In this document: positions 25,938 to 34,591 of the stretch, one piece after another | Layout: each line of letters begins with the position of its first letter | Numbering within the stretch: the first letter of the stretch is position 1 | Source of the DNA: Betaproteobacteria bacterium | Lineage (GTDB): Bacteria; Pseudomonadota; Gammaproteobacteria; Burkholderiales; SG8-39 | Reading direction: 5' to 3' | DNA: 46,991 nt | Assembly: GCA_947476535.1 (NCBI GenBank) | Contig: CANJRC010000019.1 | Location: 1-46,991, forward strand | Notes under the pieces: model-generated | Databases searched by the model: none | The model's input: only the letters and a program-made list of their open reading frames with translations | What the model was told of the DNA's origin: nothing | Program-made: the position numbers and the translations under genes

Positions 25938-26801
25938 ATGAGCAGTGTTCCAGTAAAGCATTCCGAGCAGTGGAGGAACGGTTGGACGGCCGACAAGCCA
26001 CCGCTCCTCGACTACAATTTCATTCCGGACGGTACTCCCTATGTGCTCGGGCCGCAGGCGGGCTTTCACTACCGCGAGCTGGGTGTCACGCAGTCCTCGC
26101 GCGGCACGCTCTCGGCGCAGCTGGTGCGGGTGATCAAGCCCGAGGCGGCGTTCAGCGATTGGCGCGCCTACGATGCGGATTTCCATTTCTTCTACATCTG
26201 GAAGGGCCATTGCCGGATGGAGAACGAGGCAGGGCAGAGCATGAAGCTCGAGCGCGGCGTGGCAGCATGGCAGCCGGCGCTGCTGCGCCATCGCCTGTAC
26301 GACTTCTCGCCTGATTTCGAGATGTTCGAAATGTTCGGCCCGTCGTTCCCCGCCATGATCGTCGGCAGGAACACGCCCCTGCCGGAGCGCGCCAAGACAC
26401 TGCCCGCGGGGCGCAAGGGCCAGTACCTCTTCGAGACGCCGGAATCGTTCGTGCAAGGAGCCGGTCCGCGCAAGTTCTTCATCTATCGCGACCTGGGGAC
26501 GCGCATACCGACCGAAGGACGAATCCACATTCACATCGTGCATGCGAGCCAGGCCATGATCGGCACCGGCGGCACCGGTTGGCACCACCACACCATGCGC
26601 CAGCTGTTCTGGGTGTTTGATGGGAGCGCCGGCTTCACCATCAACGGGTTCAAGGATGTGCGCCGGGTGAAGGCGGGCGACGCGGTGTGCGTGTCGGCGG
26701 GACAGGTCCACGACGTGCCGGACATGGATGCTGACTACAAGCTCATCGAAGTGTGCATTCCCGCCGACTATGAGACCATCGACGACAAGGTGCCAGCCTG
26801 A
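25938..26801 (+). CDS. Bicupin-like protein
   Basis: A 287-residue protein with two cupin-like barrels. The C-terminal barrel shows GTGWHHHTMRQLFWVFDGSA, then VKAGDAVCVSAGQVHDVPD, which fits the cupin pattern with His metal ligands, but a Gln takes the place of the usual Glu. The N-terminal barrel (FHFFYIWKGHCRMENEAG) lacks the metal histidines and is probably structural. Bicupins include dioxygenases and isomerases; no reaction can be assigned. A GGGGGA precedes the ATG. It is followed by an NTF2-like gene 143 bp downstream. Confidence 0.8.
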   Translation: MSSVPVKHSEQWRNGWTADKPPLLDYNFIPDGTPYVLGPQAGFHYRELGVTQSSRGTLSAQLVRVIKPEAAFSDWRAYDADFHFFYIWKGHCRMENEAGQSMKLERGVAAWQPALLRHRLYDFSPDFEMFEMFGPSFPAMIVGRNTPLPERAKTLPAGRKGQYLFETPESFVQGAGPRKFFIYRDLGTRIPTEGRIHIHIVHASQAMIGTGGTGWHHHTMRQLFWVFDGSAGFTINGFKDVRRVKAGDAVCVSAGQVHDVPDMDADYKLIEVCIPADYETIDDKVPA

Positions 26802-26944
26802 ATGTCGTCCCGCAAGATATGATCAGTTTCATGAATAATGGTACGATGCTCTTATCGTTATTGAGAAAATGTGATCATTGTTGTCGGTCATAATATTTGT
26901 TGACGGTGTTCGGACGCACTGATTGCCGAATGGGGGAAATGGTG

Positions 26945-27505
26945 ATGGTAGTGAAGAAGCGCAGTGGTCCCACGGGAACACCACGGTTGAAGGTGCCAGC
27001 GGCGCTGCGGGCCGTCGAAGTGAGGGCACTGCGTCGCCTGCTCGACGAGTCGGCCATCCGCGACGTGCTGGAGTTGTACTTCCACTGCGTCGATAGCCGT
27101 ACGCTGGCCGGTCTTCGCGGCGTGTTCACCGATGACGCACGCTACGACTTCTCGGGCGGCTTGGTGCGCTATACGGGATGGAAGGGCACGGCAAAAGGGC
27201 TGGAAGGGACGTTGCGAGGTGGCGCGATTTCATCCAGCAATCATTTCACGAGCAGCACCCGCATCCGGGTGAGCGGCGACACCGCGACCAGCGACACCCA
27301 CGCCGTGGTCTTCCTGATGAGCGAGCGCGCGGACGGCGCGGCCGGCACGGTGATCTCGCGCGGGCTTCGCTACAAGGACGAATGGGTGCGTACGCCGCGA
27401 GGCTGGCGCATTTGCTATCGGCTGCACAACCGCAGCTGGACGGCCGAGGCGCTCGCCGTGCGACCGGTGGTGCCGGGCAAGTCGCGACGGCCGGGCATTC
27501 GGTAG
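26945..27505 (+). CDS. NTF2-like (SnoaL-type) protein
   Basis: A protein of about 186 residues. ESAIRDVLELYFHCVDSRTL, FTDDARYDFSGG and WRICYRLHNRSWTAEAL match the cone-shaped NTF2-like fold of SnoaL-type and dehydratase proteins. It could be a small-molecule isomerase, dehydratase or binding protein; no catalytic residues can be fixed. Start: an ATG at 26945 has GGGGGA seven bases upstream; nearby in-frame starts (26939 and earlier) are possible. The upstream 143 bp are AT-rich and probably hold its own promoter. The stop is followed at once by the tandem hairpin repeat. Confidence 0.78.
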   Translation: MVVKKRSGPTGTPRLKVPAALRAVEVRALRRLLDESAIRDVLELYFHCVDSRTLAGLRGVFTDDARYDFSGGLVRYTGWKGTAKGLEGTLRGGAISSSNHFTSSTRIRVSGDTATSDTHAVVFLMSERADGAAGTVISRGLRYKDEWVRTPRGWRICYRLHNRSWTAEALAVRPVVPGKSRRPGIR

Positions 27506-27508
27506 AAG

Positions 27509-27657
27509 GACCGCGCGGCCTGCTTCGCAGGCTCGGCCGCGCTGCTGAGGGACCGCGCGGCCTGCTTCGCAGGTTCGGCCGCGCTGCTGAGGGAACGCGC
27601 GGCCTGCGACGCAGGCTCGGCCGCGCTGCTGGAGGGACCGTGAGGCCTTCTACGCAG
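27509..27657. repeat. 42-bp tandem repeat, about 3.5 copies, each a hairpin
   Basis: Units start at 27509, 27551 and 27593, with a partial unit at 27636. Each unit holds GCGCGGCC ... GGCCGCGC with an inner CCTGC-TTC-GCAGG, so each can fold into a strong hairpin. The units differ by a few bases, and unit 3 is 43 bp. The array fills the gap between convergent NTF2-like and SDR genes and may act as a terminator or mRNA-stabilising block. Confidence 0.85.
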
Positions 27658-27662
27658 TCGCC

Positions 27663-28418
27663 TTACTGGGCGACGAATCCGCCATCGACCAACAGATCTG
27701 TTCCCGTCACATAGCTCGCCTGTGGCGAGGCAAGGTAGAAGATTGCGTCGGCGATTTCTTCCGGCTTGGCAAGACGGGACATCGGCGTCGATTTCGTGAT
27801 GCGGCGCTTGATGGCTGGTGACAACTGCTTGGCCACCAGGGGCGTCTCCACGTAGCCCGGCAGAATGCAGTTGATGCGAACGCCGTTCTTCGCGGCAGCG
27901 CATTCGAGGGCCGCGACCTTGCTCAGCAGCCGCACGCCGGCCTTGGATGCGCAGTAGGCGCTGCTGCCGGGAAAGCCTGCCACACCACGGATGGAGGAGA
28001 TGTTGACGATGGCGCCGCCGCCATTCCGGGCCAGTGCCGCCACGCCATGCTTGGTGCCGAGGAACACGCCATCGAGGTTGACCGAGGTGATCTCGCGCCA
28101 GAACGCGAGCGTGGTCTCCAGCAGCGGGACCGAACGCCCGATGCCGGCATTGTTGACGACGACGTGAAGCGGACCGAGTCGTCGTTCAATCTGCGCGATG
28201 ACCTTCGTCCACGGTGCTTCACGTCGGACATCGAGCGTGTAGGCCTGTACATCGAGACCGTCGGCCTGCAGCACATTGGCCGCGGCCTTGGCCGCGTTGC
28301 CGTTGATATCGGCCAATGCGACCTTGCAACCGGCTTCGGCGAAGCGGCGCACTGTGGCGAGGCCGATGCCGGATGCGCCTCCGGTCACGAGAACCACCTT
28401 GCCTTTGAGCGTCTTCAT
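27663..28418 (-). CDS. Short-chain dehydrogenase/reductase (SDR)
   Basis: A 251-residue classical SDR: TGGASGIG (12-19), NNAG (about 89-92), Ser142 (NISS), Tyr155 and Lys159 in YCASK, and the FabG-like end YVTGTDLLVDGGF. It should interconvert an alcohol and ketone using NAD(P). It lies downstream of the leftward binding-protein gene but is separated by a strong terminator at 28442-28470, so it probably needs its own promoter or read-through. Its substrate is unknown. The context with BVMO, CoA enzymes and transporters suggests a catabolic step, which is inference. Confidence 0.9.
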   Translation of the reverse strand: MKTLKGKVVLVTGGASGIGLATVRRFAEAGCKVALADINGNAAKAAANVLQADGLDVQAYTLDVRREAPWTKVIAQIERRLGPLHVVVNNAGIGRSVPLLETTLAFWREITSVNLDGVFLGTKHGVAALARNGGGAIVNISSIRGVAGFPGSSAYCASKAGVRLLSKVAALECAAAKNGVRINCILPGYVETPLVAKQLSPAIKRRITKSTPMSRLAKPEEIADAIFYLASPQASYVTGTDLLVDGGFVAQ

Positions 28419-28441
28419 TTTTCGTTCCTGTGGGGGGCTTC

Positions 28442-28470
28442 AAAAAACAAGGGCCGCATGCTGCGGCCCT
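28442..28470 (-). terminator. Intrinsic terminator of the ABC transporter operon
   Basis: On the minus strand a stem GGGCCGCA/TGCGGCCC (28451-28469) is followed by TTGTTTTTTG. It lies 24 nt after the binding-protein stop and is a good rho-independent terminator. Confidence 0.85.
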
Positions 28471-28493
28471 CGATGTGGTCGTCGGGATAGGAA

Positions 28494-29696
28494 TTACCAG
28501 TCCTTCTCGCTGTCGACTGGCGTGCCCACCGCGACCCACTTTCCGCCGCTCACCTGGACGCGTTGCAGGATGGTTGCACTCAAGTGGCGATCAGGACCGT
28601 AGGAAACCGGCGGGATGATGCCGGTGTCGTAGTTCTTGATCGTATTCATCGCCGCAACGAGCGACTGGCGGTTGATGGGGCCGTTGATCCGGTTCAGCGC
28701 CTCCACGAAGATCTTGGCGAGGCCAAAGCTGGTCAGCGAAACGTAGTCGGGCTTCTCGGTCGGGAAATACTTTGCGAGGGCGTCGCGATATTCCTTCACC
28801 GCTGGTGCGTCGGAGGTGACCGGGACGGTGTAGGAAGCCGAGCGAATGCCTTCCACCGCGGTGCCGCCCAGTTCGGTCAGGGAGTTCGCAACCGACGGAG
28901 AGTAGGTATAGAGCGCAGGCTTGAATCCCTGCTGCGTCAGTTCCTTGCTGATCCTGACGATCTCCGGCTGCGCGAGGATGAAGACGAGTGCGTCGGGTTT
29001 CTTGCGCGCCAGTTCAATGGCAATGGGGCCATAGTCCTGGGTGTCGAACTTGGTGGGGTACAGTTCGACATTGACGGCTGCGTTGGCGCTCTTTGCGCCT
29101 GGAGCCACCTCCTTTGCCACACCTTCAAATTGCGCGAGGGCCGAGTGGATCACGATGATGTTCCTGGCCCCGTCCTTGGCGGCCCAGCGGCCCAGGGTGC
29201 GTGCCTGGTTTTCGTAGGTGACGAGCGCGCCGAAGAGGTTCGGCTTGGGCGGTGCGTACCAGTCGGTGGCGCCGGCATAAGGGTTGATTAGCGGAACCTT
29301 GGCCTCGCCAAAAAGATAGTCGAATGTCGCCGCGGACTGCGCGGTTCCGTTCGGGACCACGATTGCGAGGACCTCATCGCGCGTGACCAGCTTGCGCGCG
29401 GCTGCCAGCGTGCGCTGCGGGTTGTAGGCATTGTCTTCGACCACGAGTTCGAACTTGCGTCCCTTGAGACCGCCGCGGTCATTGATCATCTTCAGGTAGG
29501 CCTCGACGCCGGCGCGCTGCGGCACGCCATAGACGGCGATTGGGCCCGTGAGCGGCATCCAGGTGCCCAGCTTGATTTCCTTGTCGGTAACCCCTGGGCC
29601 TTGCTGGGCGATCACCGGCGAGCTAACGATTGTTGCGCCAATGACCACTGCGGTCCCCAACATTACTGCACGTCTTGCTTTGTCGATGATTCGCAT
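28494..29696 (-). CDS. ABC transporter substrate-binding protein, branched-chain type (paralogue B)
   Basis: A 400-residue periplasmic binding protein. The N-terminal signal (MRIIDKARRAVMLGTAVVIG to VIAQQ) is followed by GVTDKEIKLGTWMPLTGPIA. It closely resembles the protein at 33295-34500: the shared VGTPVDSEKDW-type C-terminus, LVTRDEVLAIV, KFDTQDYGPIAIELA and LAKYFPTEKPDY blocks show a recent common origin. It is the last gene of the leftward SBP-LivH-LivMG-LivF-SBP set, 58 nt beyond LivF. Two similar receptors sharing one permease broaden or shift ligand range. Ligands are unknown; carboxylic acids or amino acids are usual for the family. Confidence 0.9.
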   Translation of the reverse strand: MRIIDKARRAVMLGTAVVIGATIVSSPVIAQQGPGVTDKEIKLGTWMPLTGPIAVYGVPQRAGVEAYLKMINDRGGLKGRKFELVVEDNAYNPQRTLAAARKLVTRDEVLAIVVPNGTAQSAATFDYLFGEAKVPLINPYAGATDWYAPPKPNLFGALVTYENQARTLGRWAAKDGARNIIVIHSALAQFEGVAKEVAPGAKSANAAVNVELYPTKFDTQDYGPIAIELARKKPDALVFILAQPEIVRISKELTQQGFKPALYTYSPSVANSLTELGGTAVEGIRSASYTVPVTSDAPAVKEYRDALAKYFPTEKPDYVSLTSFGLAKIFVEALNRINGPINRQSLVAAMNTIKNYDTGIIPPVSYGPDRHLSATILQRVQVSGGKWVAVGTPVDSEKDW

Positions 29697-29754
29697 TGCC
29701 GTTCTCCTTCAGTTGATGAGCGCTACGAGGTGGGTTCGATTTCGTGGGCGACGC

Positions 29755-30498
29755 TCAGGTGGCATGCCCCAGGTAGCCGACTTTCAGCGCTTCCTCTGCC
29801 GCGTCGTCGGTTGCCGAGCCGGAATAGACGATGCTGCCGCGATCGAGCACCGTGAGGGATTTGGCATAGCGCATGGCGTGCGCGGCGATCTGCTCGATCA
29901 CCACCACAGTTACGCCGGATGCATTCAACTGGCCGAGCACCTCGTACACCTTGTCGATGAGGATGGGCGCGAGGCCGAGCGACGGTTCATCCAGCACGAT
30001 GGTGCGCGGCGCAGCCATGATGGCCCGCCCTACGGCCAGCATCTGCTGCTCGCCGCCCGACAGTGTGGCGGCCGCCCGTTCCTGGCCTTCCTGCACCGCG
30101 CGGGGCATCAGGGGCAGCGTTTCAGCCAGGCGCCGATGCATTTCCACCGTGCCGCAACGCGCGCCATAGGCTCCCAAGAGGAGGTTCTCGCGCACGGTCA
30201 GCTGGCCAAAAAGGCGCCGTCCTTCAGGGACAAGCACTACGCCATCTTCGACAAAGGCTCGGCGGGAGCGCCGCGTCCTTGCCACGCCATCGACGGTGAC
30301 ACTGCCCTGGGTGGGGCGCAGCACGCCGCACAGGATCTGCGCCAGGGTGGATTTGCCCGCACCGTTGGGACCCAGCACGGCGGTAAATGTGCCTGGTTGC
30401 ACGTCGAGCGACACGCCATTGAGTGCCAGCACCCCGGCGTAGCGATGGACGATGCCTGCGACGGCAACAGTACCGCCCTTGGTTTTGGTATCAGCCAT
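29755..30498 (-). CDS. ABC transporter ATP-binding protein, LivF type
   Basis: A 247-residue ATPase. Walker A GPNGAGKS (43-50), signature LSGGEQQML and Walker B TIVLDEPSLGLAP are all present. LVPEGRRLFGQLTVRENLLL is the LivF-typical Q-loop region. It powers uptake through the LivH and LivM permeases at the inner membrane. The ATG at 30498 overlaps the end of the LivM-LivG gene and has AAGGAG upstream; a longer in-frame form to 30540 was left out. It is coupled to the other transporter genes. Confidence 0.93.
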   Translation of the reverse strand: MADTKTKGGTVAVAGIVHRYAGVLALNGVSLDVQPGTFTAVLGPNGAGKSTLAQILCGVLRPTQGSVTVDGVARTRRSRRAFVEDGVVLVPEGRRLFGQLTVRENLLLGAYGARCGTVEMHRRLAETLPLMPRAVQEGQERAAATLSGGEQQMLAVGRAIMAAPRTIVLDEPSLGLAPILIDKVYEVLGQLNASGVTVVVIEQIAAHAMRYAKSLTVLDRGSIVYSGSATDDAAEEALKVGYLGHAT

Positions 30499-32311
30499 TG
30501 GCGGGCTCCTTGGTGCTGATTTCTGGGCTGGGCTCGACATGGTGCGATGAACCGAAGTAGGCCTTCATGACTTCAGGGTTGCGGCGAATCGAATCCGGCT
30601 CGCCGGTGGCGAGCATCTTTCCGAAGTCCAGAACCACGACCTTGTCGGCGAGGCTCAGCACCTCCTGGACGGCGTGATCGATGATCAGGATGGAGACGCC
30701 GGCGCTGCGCATGCCGCGCAGGATCGCGCGCAGCTCGGAGCGCTCGTGCTCGTCCAGGCCGGAGAACGGTTCGTCCATCGACACGACGGAAGCACCGATC
30801 GCGAGCACGCGGCCGATGTCCGCCACTTTTTGCACGCCGAACGGCAGCTCCGAGGGCATGTAGTCGGCGTAAGGCGCGAGGCCCAGCCCGCCGATGATGC
30901 GCTCGGCAACGGCTTCGGGCTCGTTCAATGCAATCTGGTTGGCGCGACGCAAGGGGCGACCCAGTGCGGCCACGGTGAGCAACATCTGGCGAATGGTCAA
31001 TTCGGGGAAGAGTTCTGCGTGCTGGAAGGTGCGGCCCATGCCCAGCGCGGCTCGCCCGGAGGGCGGCAGGGCCAGGATATCGGCATCGCCCAGCTTGACC
31101 GTGGTCGATGCCAGCGGCTTGTAGAAGCCGCTCAGCACGTTCAGGAGGCTGGTCTTGCCGGCGCCGTTCGGGCCGATCAGGCCGACCGCGGTGCCGGGAG
31201 CAATGTCGAAGGTGACGTCGTCCAGCGCCTTGAGACCTGAGAACTGCACCGAGACCGCGTTCAGGCTGAGCGTGTGCCTGGCGGGCGGCATCAGTTCGGA
31301 GACCAGCTTGGTCATCGCCTCGGCATCCACCGCCTGTCGGGGCACGTTGGTGTTGACCTTGTCGCGCCCCTTCCAGTGGCGGATGCGGTGGCGGATTGCC
31401 GGCACGATCCCTTCGCCGAGGAACAGCAGCACGGCGATCATTGCGCCGCCGTAGACGAAGTTGGCTATGGCCTGGGCGTCGCGCGCCAGTTCCGGCACTG
31501 CGGTAATGAAGGCCGAGCCGACCACCGCGCCCAGCGTGCTGCCGATGCCGCCGACCACCGTGCCCACGATCAGCGTGACGCCCGAATCGAGACTGAAGGC
31601 GACCGGGTCGATATAGGCCATGGAGAAGGCCATGCCGATGCCGGCCAGTGAGGCGATGGCGGCACTCATGCCGAAGGCCGTTGCGTTTTCCACGTGAGGC
31701 TTCAAGCCGATGGACATGGAGGCGATGCGCTGCCCCTTGACTGCGAGCCAGCGTCTCCCCAGTTGGCTATTGGTGACTGCTTCGCCGACGAGATAGGCGA
31801 GCGTCGCTAGGATCACGCAGATCATGGCGGCATTCTTGGTCTCGATGGGTTGCGGCCAGAAGAGGGTGATGGCCTTGCCCACCTTCATGCCGTCGTCGCC
31901 CCCCGTCACGGCAGTCCAATGCCCGATGATCTCGGTGCCGGCCAGGGCGAGGGCCATGGTAAGTAGGCCGAAATACAGCACCGAAAATCGGCCGGCGCTC
32001 AAGCCGAGGATGTAGCCGACGACAAAACTCAGGGAGATCGAGGCGAGGACGATCACCTCGACCGGCACGCCCATCTTGGTCAGGTTCGCAGCCGTGTAGG
32101 CGCCGATGGCCATGTAGGCCGTGTGTCCCAGGGACCAGATGCCGCACAATCCGGCCAGCATGTTCACCGAGAGCACGGCGATAAAGTAGAAGCTGAGCGC
32201 TGCGACGATGAACTGCACATAGTCGCCGACCATCCTGTAGGGCCCGACGACGATGGCAAGGGCGATGCCGGCGATGATGATAGCCAGGCGGCGCATGTTG
32301 GCGGGACTCAT
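30491..32311 (-). CDS. Fused LivM-LivG: branched-chain ABC permease with C-terminal ATPase
   Basis: A 606-residue protein joining two functions. The first half (about 1-330) is a LivM permease with many membrane helices (GLCGIWSLGHTAYMAIGAYT, GVTLIVGTVVGGIGSTLGAV). The second half (about 345-606) is a LivG ATPase: GLIGPNGAGKTSLLNVLSGF, GMGRTFQHAELFPELT, LPFGVQKVADIGRVLAIG and VVSMDEPFSGLDEHE. The permease-ATPase linker is a short charged segment. LivM and LivG are usually separate genes, though fusions are known. The ATG overlaps the LivH stop (ATGA) and the stop overlaps the LivF start. It completes a transporter with LivH and LivF. Confidence 0.92.
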   Translation of the reverse strand: MSPANMRRLAIIIAGIALAIVVGPYRMVGDYVQFIVAALSFYFIAVLSVNMLAGLCGIWSLGHTAYMAIGAYTAANLTKMGVPVEVIVLASISLSFVVGYILGLSAGRFSVLYFGLLTMALALAGTEIIGHWTAVTGGDDGMKVGKAITLFWPQPIETKNAAMICVILATLAYLVGEAVTNSQLGRRWLAVKGQRIASMSIGLKPHVENATAFGMSAAIASLAGIGMAFSMAYIDPVAFSLDSGVTLIVGTVVGGIGSTLGAVVGSAFITAVPELARDAQAIANFVYGGAMIAVLLFLGEGIVPAIRHRIRHWKGRDKVNTNVPRQAVDAEAMTKLVSELMPPARHTLSLNAVSVQFSGLKALDDVTFDIAPGTAVGLIGPNGAGKTSLLNVLSGFYKPLASTTVKLGDADILALPPSGRAALGMGRTFQHAELFPELTIRQMLLTVAALGRPLRRANQIALNEPEAVAERIIGGLGLAPYADYMPSELPFGVQKVADIGRVLAIGASVVSMDEPFSGLDEHERSELRAILRGMRSAGVSILIIDHAVQEVLSLADKVVVLDFGKMLATGEPDSIRRNPEVMKAYFGSSHHVEPSPEISTKEPANG

Positions 32312-33183
32312 ACGCGCTCCTTGCGCCCGGCGCCCAGAACGCCTGCCGGCCGGATGAAGAGCACCAGCACTATGATGGCGAACACCATGGTGTCGCGGTA
32401 GCTGGCCGAGATGTAGCGCCCGGCCACGTTGTCGAGCACGCCAATGGTGAACCCGCCGATCACGGCGCCTGCCATGCTGGTCAACCCGCCGAGGAACACG
32501 CCGGCAAAGGCGCGGAACAGCGGCGACAAGGTGAGGTTGGGGTTGAGCGAGGTGTCGGCCGCCAGGAAGAAGGAGGCGATCGCGGCAATGCCGCAACCGA
32601 GGAACCAGGCAATGGCGGCAACGCGACCCGAGTCGATGCCGACCATGCGGGCGGCCACCGGGTCGTCCGCCGTGGCGCGCATGGCGATGCCGAACGGTGT
32701 CTTCTTGAAGAACCAGGCAATGGCAATCATGGCAACGGCCGCGATGCCGGCTGCGAGGATCTTGTTCCAGGTCAGCGCAATGCCGAACATTTTCACCGTG
32801 CCTTCGATCAGCACCGGGAAGGCCTGCGGGCGCGTGCCCCAGCCCACGAAGATGCCGGCGTGAATCAGCAGGCCCAGGCCGATGGTGACCACCAGGGCGA
32901 TGAACACGTAGTTTCGACTGTGCCCGAGCGGCCGGATGAGCGTGCGTTCCGTGATGATGCCCAGTAGCCCGGCGATGACGATGGCGGCGATGAGGCCAAG
33001 CCAGATGGGCAGGCCTGCCGCGATCATGGTGGCAGTCATGAATACCGCGAGGGTTCCGATGTCGCCGATGGCGAAGTTCACCGTGTCGGTGGAGCGGAAG
33101 ATAATCACGATGCCGAGGGCGAGCAGGGCATAGGCCGATCCGCTCACGATTCCGGACACGATGACGGCTGGCAGGTCACCCAT
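32308..33183 (-). CDS. ABC transporter permease, LivH type
   Basis: A 291-residue membrane permease with about eight transmembrane helices. GLPIWLGLIAAIVIAG, ERTLIRPLGHSRNYVFIALV and MVGIDSGRVAAIAWFLGCGI are typical LivH blocks, including the ATADDPVAARMVG loop that contacts the ATPase. It pairs with LivM to form the inner membrane channel. The ATG at 33183 (MGDLPAVIVSG) has AAGGA upstream; an in-frame extension was left out. It is the first permease of the operon, 111 nt downstream of binding-protein gene A, with a terminator hairpin between them. Confidence 0.93.
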   Translation of the reverse strand: MGDLPAVIVSGIVSGSAYALLALGIVIIFRSTDTVNFAIGDIGTLAVFMTATMIAAGLPIWLGLIAAIVIAGLLGIITERTLIRPLGHSRNYVFIALVVTIGLGLLIHAGIFVGWGTRPQAFPVLIEGTVKMFGIALTWNKILAAGIAAVAMIAIAWFFKKTPFGIAMRATADDPVAARMVGIDSGRVAAIAWFLGCGIAAIASFFLAADTSLNPNLTLSPLFRAFAGVFLGGLTSMAGAVIGGFTIGVLDNVAGRYISASYRDTMVFAIIVLVLFIRPAGVLGAGRKERV

Positions 33184-33235
33184 GGATGGTCCTTTGTGCT
33201 GGTTTTCTGCGGAGACACGCGCAGTTGAGTGCGCT

Positions 33236-33270
33236 GGAAAAAACAACGGAGGCTGCTCGCGCAGCCTCCG
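33236..33270 (-). terminator. Terminator or attenuator between binding-protein gene A and LivH
   Basis: The perfect 10-bp stem CGGAGGCTGC/GCAGCCTCCG (33247-33270) with a 4-nt loop is followed on the minus strand by TTGTTTTTTC. It lies just after the binding-protein stop. Partial termination here would make more binding protein than permease, as is common in ABC operons. Confidence 0.85.
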
Positions 33271-33294
33271 GTCAGATCACGAAGTAGCTACAGG

Positions 33295-34500
33295 CTACCA
33301 ATCCTTGTCGCCGTCAACCGGGGTGCCTACGGCCACCCAACGGTTGCCGGAAATCTGAACGCGCTGGGTTGCGGTCATGCCAAGGTGCTTGTCGCGCGCG
33401 AAGCTCACCGGAGCGAGGATGCCCGAATCATAGGGGGCCAGCGACTCGATTCCCGCCTTCAGGGACTCCCTCGTCAGCGGACCCTTGACGCGGCGCAGGC
33501 CCTCGACGAACACCTTTGCATTGGCAAAGCCGAACAGCGAGATGTAGTCCGGCTTCTCGTTCGGGAAGTACTTCGCCAGGGCATCCTTGTACTCCTTCAC
33601 CGCAGGATTGTCGGTCTCTGGAGGAACCGTCAGGGACATGGAACGCAGCCCCTGGACTGCCGGCCCGCCCAGTTCGATGAACGAATTCGCCACAGTCGGC
33701 GCGTAGGTGTAGGAAGGCACCTTGAAGCTTTGCTGGGCCAATTCCTTGGAGAGACGCACGATGTCCGGTTGGGCCAGGATGAATATCAGTGCATCAGGCT
33801 TTTTCTTTGCGATGTCGATCGCAATCGGGCCGTAGTCCTGCGTGTCGAACTTGGCGGCATAGAGCTCCACATTGTTGCTCTGGCTCACCGATTTCACGCC
33901 CGGAATGACTTCCTTCGCCACCACCTCGAACTGCATCAGCGCCGAGTGCACCACCATGACGTTCTTTGCGCCTTCCTTGGCGGCCCAGCGGCCCAGCAGT
34001 CGCGCCTGGTTCTCCAGGTTGACGAACAGGCCGTAGAGGTCCGGACGGGCGGGATACCACCAGTCCTTCAGTCCGGCATAGGCGAAGAAGAACGGCACCT
34101 TCGATTCTTCGAGAAGGTAGGGAAACGCGGCCAGCGACTGGGCCGTGCCATTGGCGTGCACGATGGCCAGCACTTCATCGCGTGTCACGAGCTTGCGCGC
34201 CGCGGTTGCCGTGCGCTGCGGGTTGTAGGCGTTGTCCTCGACGATCCAGTTGATCTTGCGGCCGCTCACGCCGCCGCGATCGTTGATCATGTTGATGTAG
34301 GCCTCGAAGCCGGCCTTCTGCGGAACCCCCACCACCGCGATCGGGCCCGTCAACGGGATCCATGCGCCGATCTTGATTTCCTTGTCGGTGACGCCGGGGC
34401 TTTGCTGCGCCATGCTGGGGAAAGAACCCAGCGTCAGCGCGCCGCACGCGGCCATGGCGCCGACGATGAGCTTGCGTCGTGTGTGAGCAAACATCTGCAT
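33295..34500 (-). CDS. ABC transporter substrate-binding protein, branched-chain type (paralogue A)
   Basis: A 401-residue periplasmic binding protein with a signal sequence (MQMFAHTRRKLIVGAMAACG to SMAQQ) and mature start GVTDKEIKIGAWIPLTGPIA. It is a paralogue of the protein at 28494-29696, and the two share most conserved blocks. It is the first gene of the leftward transporter operon. GGAG precedes the ATG at 34500. A 19-bp palindrome lies about 105 nt upstream. It delivers ligand to LivH/LivM-LivG/LivF. The ligand is unknown; the neighbouring BVMO and SDR genes suggest a catabolic substrate. Confidence 0.91.
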   Translation of the reverse strand: MQMFAHTRRKLIVGAMAACGALTLGSFPSMAQQSPGVTDKEIKIGAWIPLTGPIAVVGVPQKAGFEAYINMINDRGGVSGRKINWIVEDNAYNPQRTATAARKLVTRDEVLAIVHANGTAQSLAAFPYLLEESKVPFFFAYAGLKDWWYPARPDLYGLFVNLENQARLLGRWAAKEGAKNVMVVHSALMQFEVVAKEVIPGVKSVSQSNNVELYAAKFDTQDYGPIAIDIAKKKPDALIFILAQPDIVRLSKELAQQSFKVPSYTYAPTVANSFIELGGPAVQGLRSMSLTVPPETDNPAVKEYKDALAKYFPNEKPDYISLFGFANAKVFVEGLRRVKGPLTRESLKAGIESLAPYDSGILAPVSFARDKHLGMTATQRVQISGNRWVAVGTPVDGDKDW

Positions 34501-34591
34501 TGTGATTTCTCCAGGGGTTGAACGGATCCGAAGTGCGGCTTTGTCCTGCTATTGCATATCCGGATGGAAGGCGAGCTTAGTGCAACAGATT

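Noticed and set aside
27509-27657. CRISPR array
   Set aside because: The units are directly adjacent without variable spacers, and no cas gene is present.
27415-27903. Repeat protein on the minus strand with SSAAEPAKQAARSL units
   Set aside because: It is the translation of the 42-bp DNA repeat plus a shadow of the SDR gene; no ribosome binding site and no independent protein character.
32312-32596. 95-codon N-terminal extension of the LivM-LivG protein
   Set aside because: It lies wholly inside LivH in another frame and is Arg/His-rich; the ATG that overlaps the LivH stop is the natural start.
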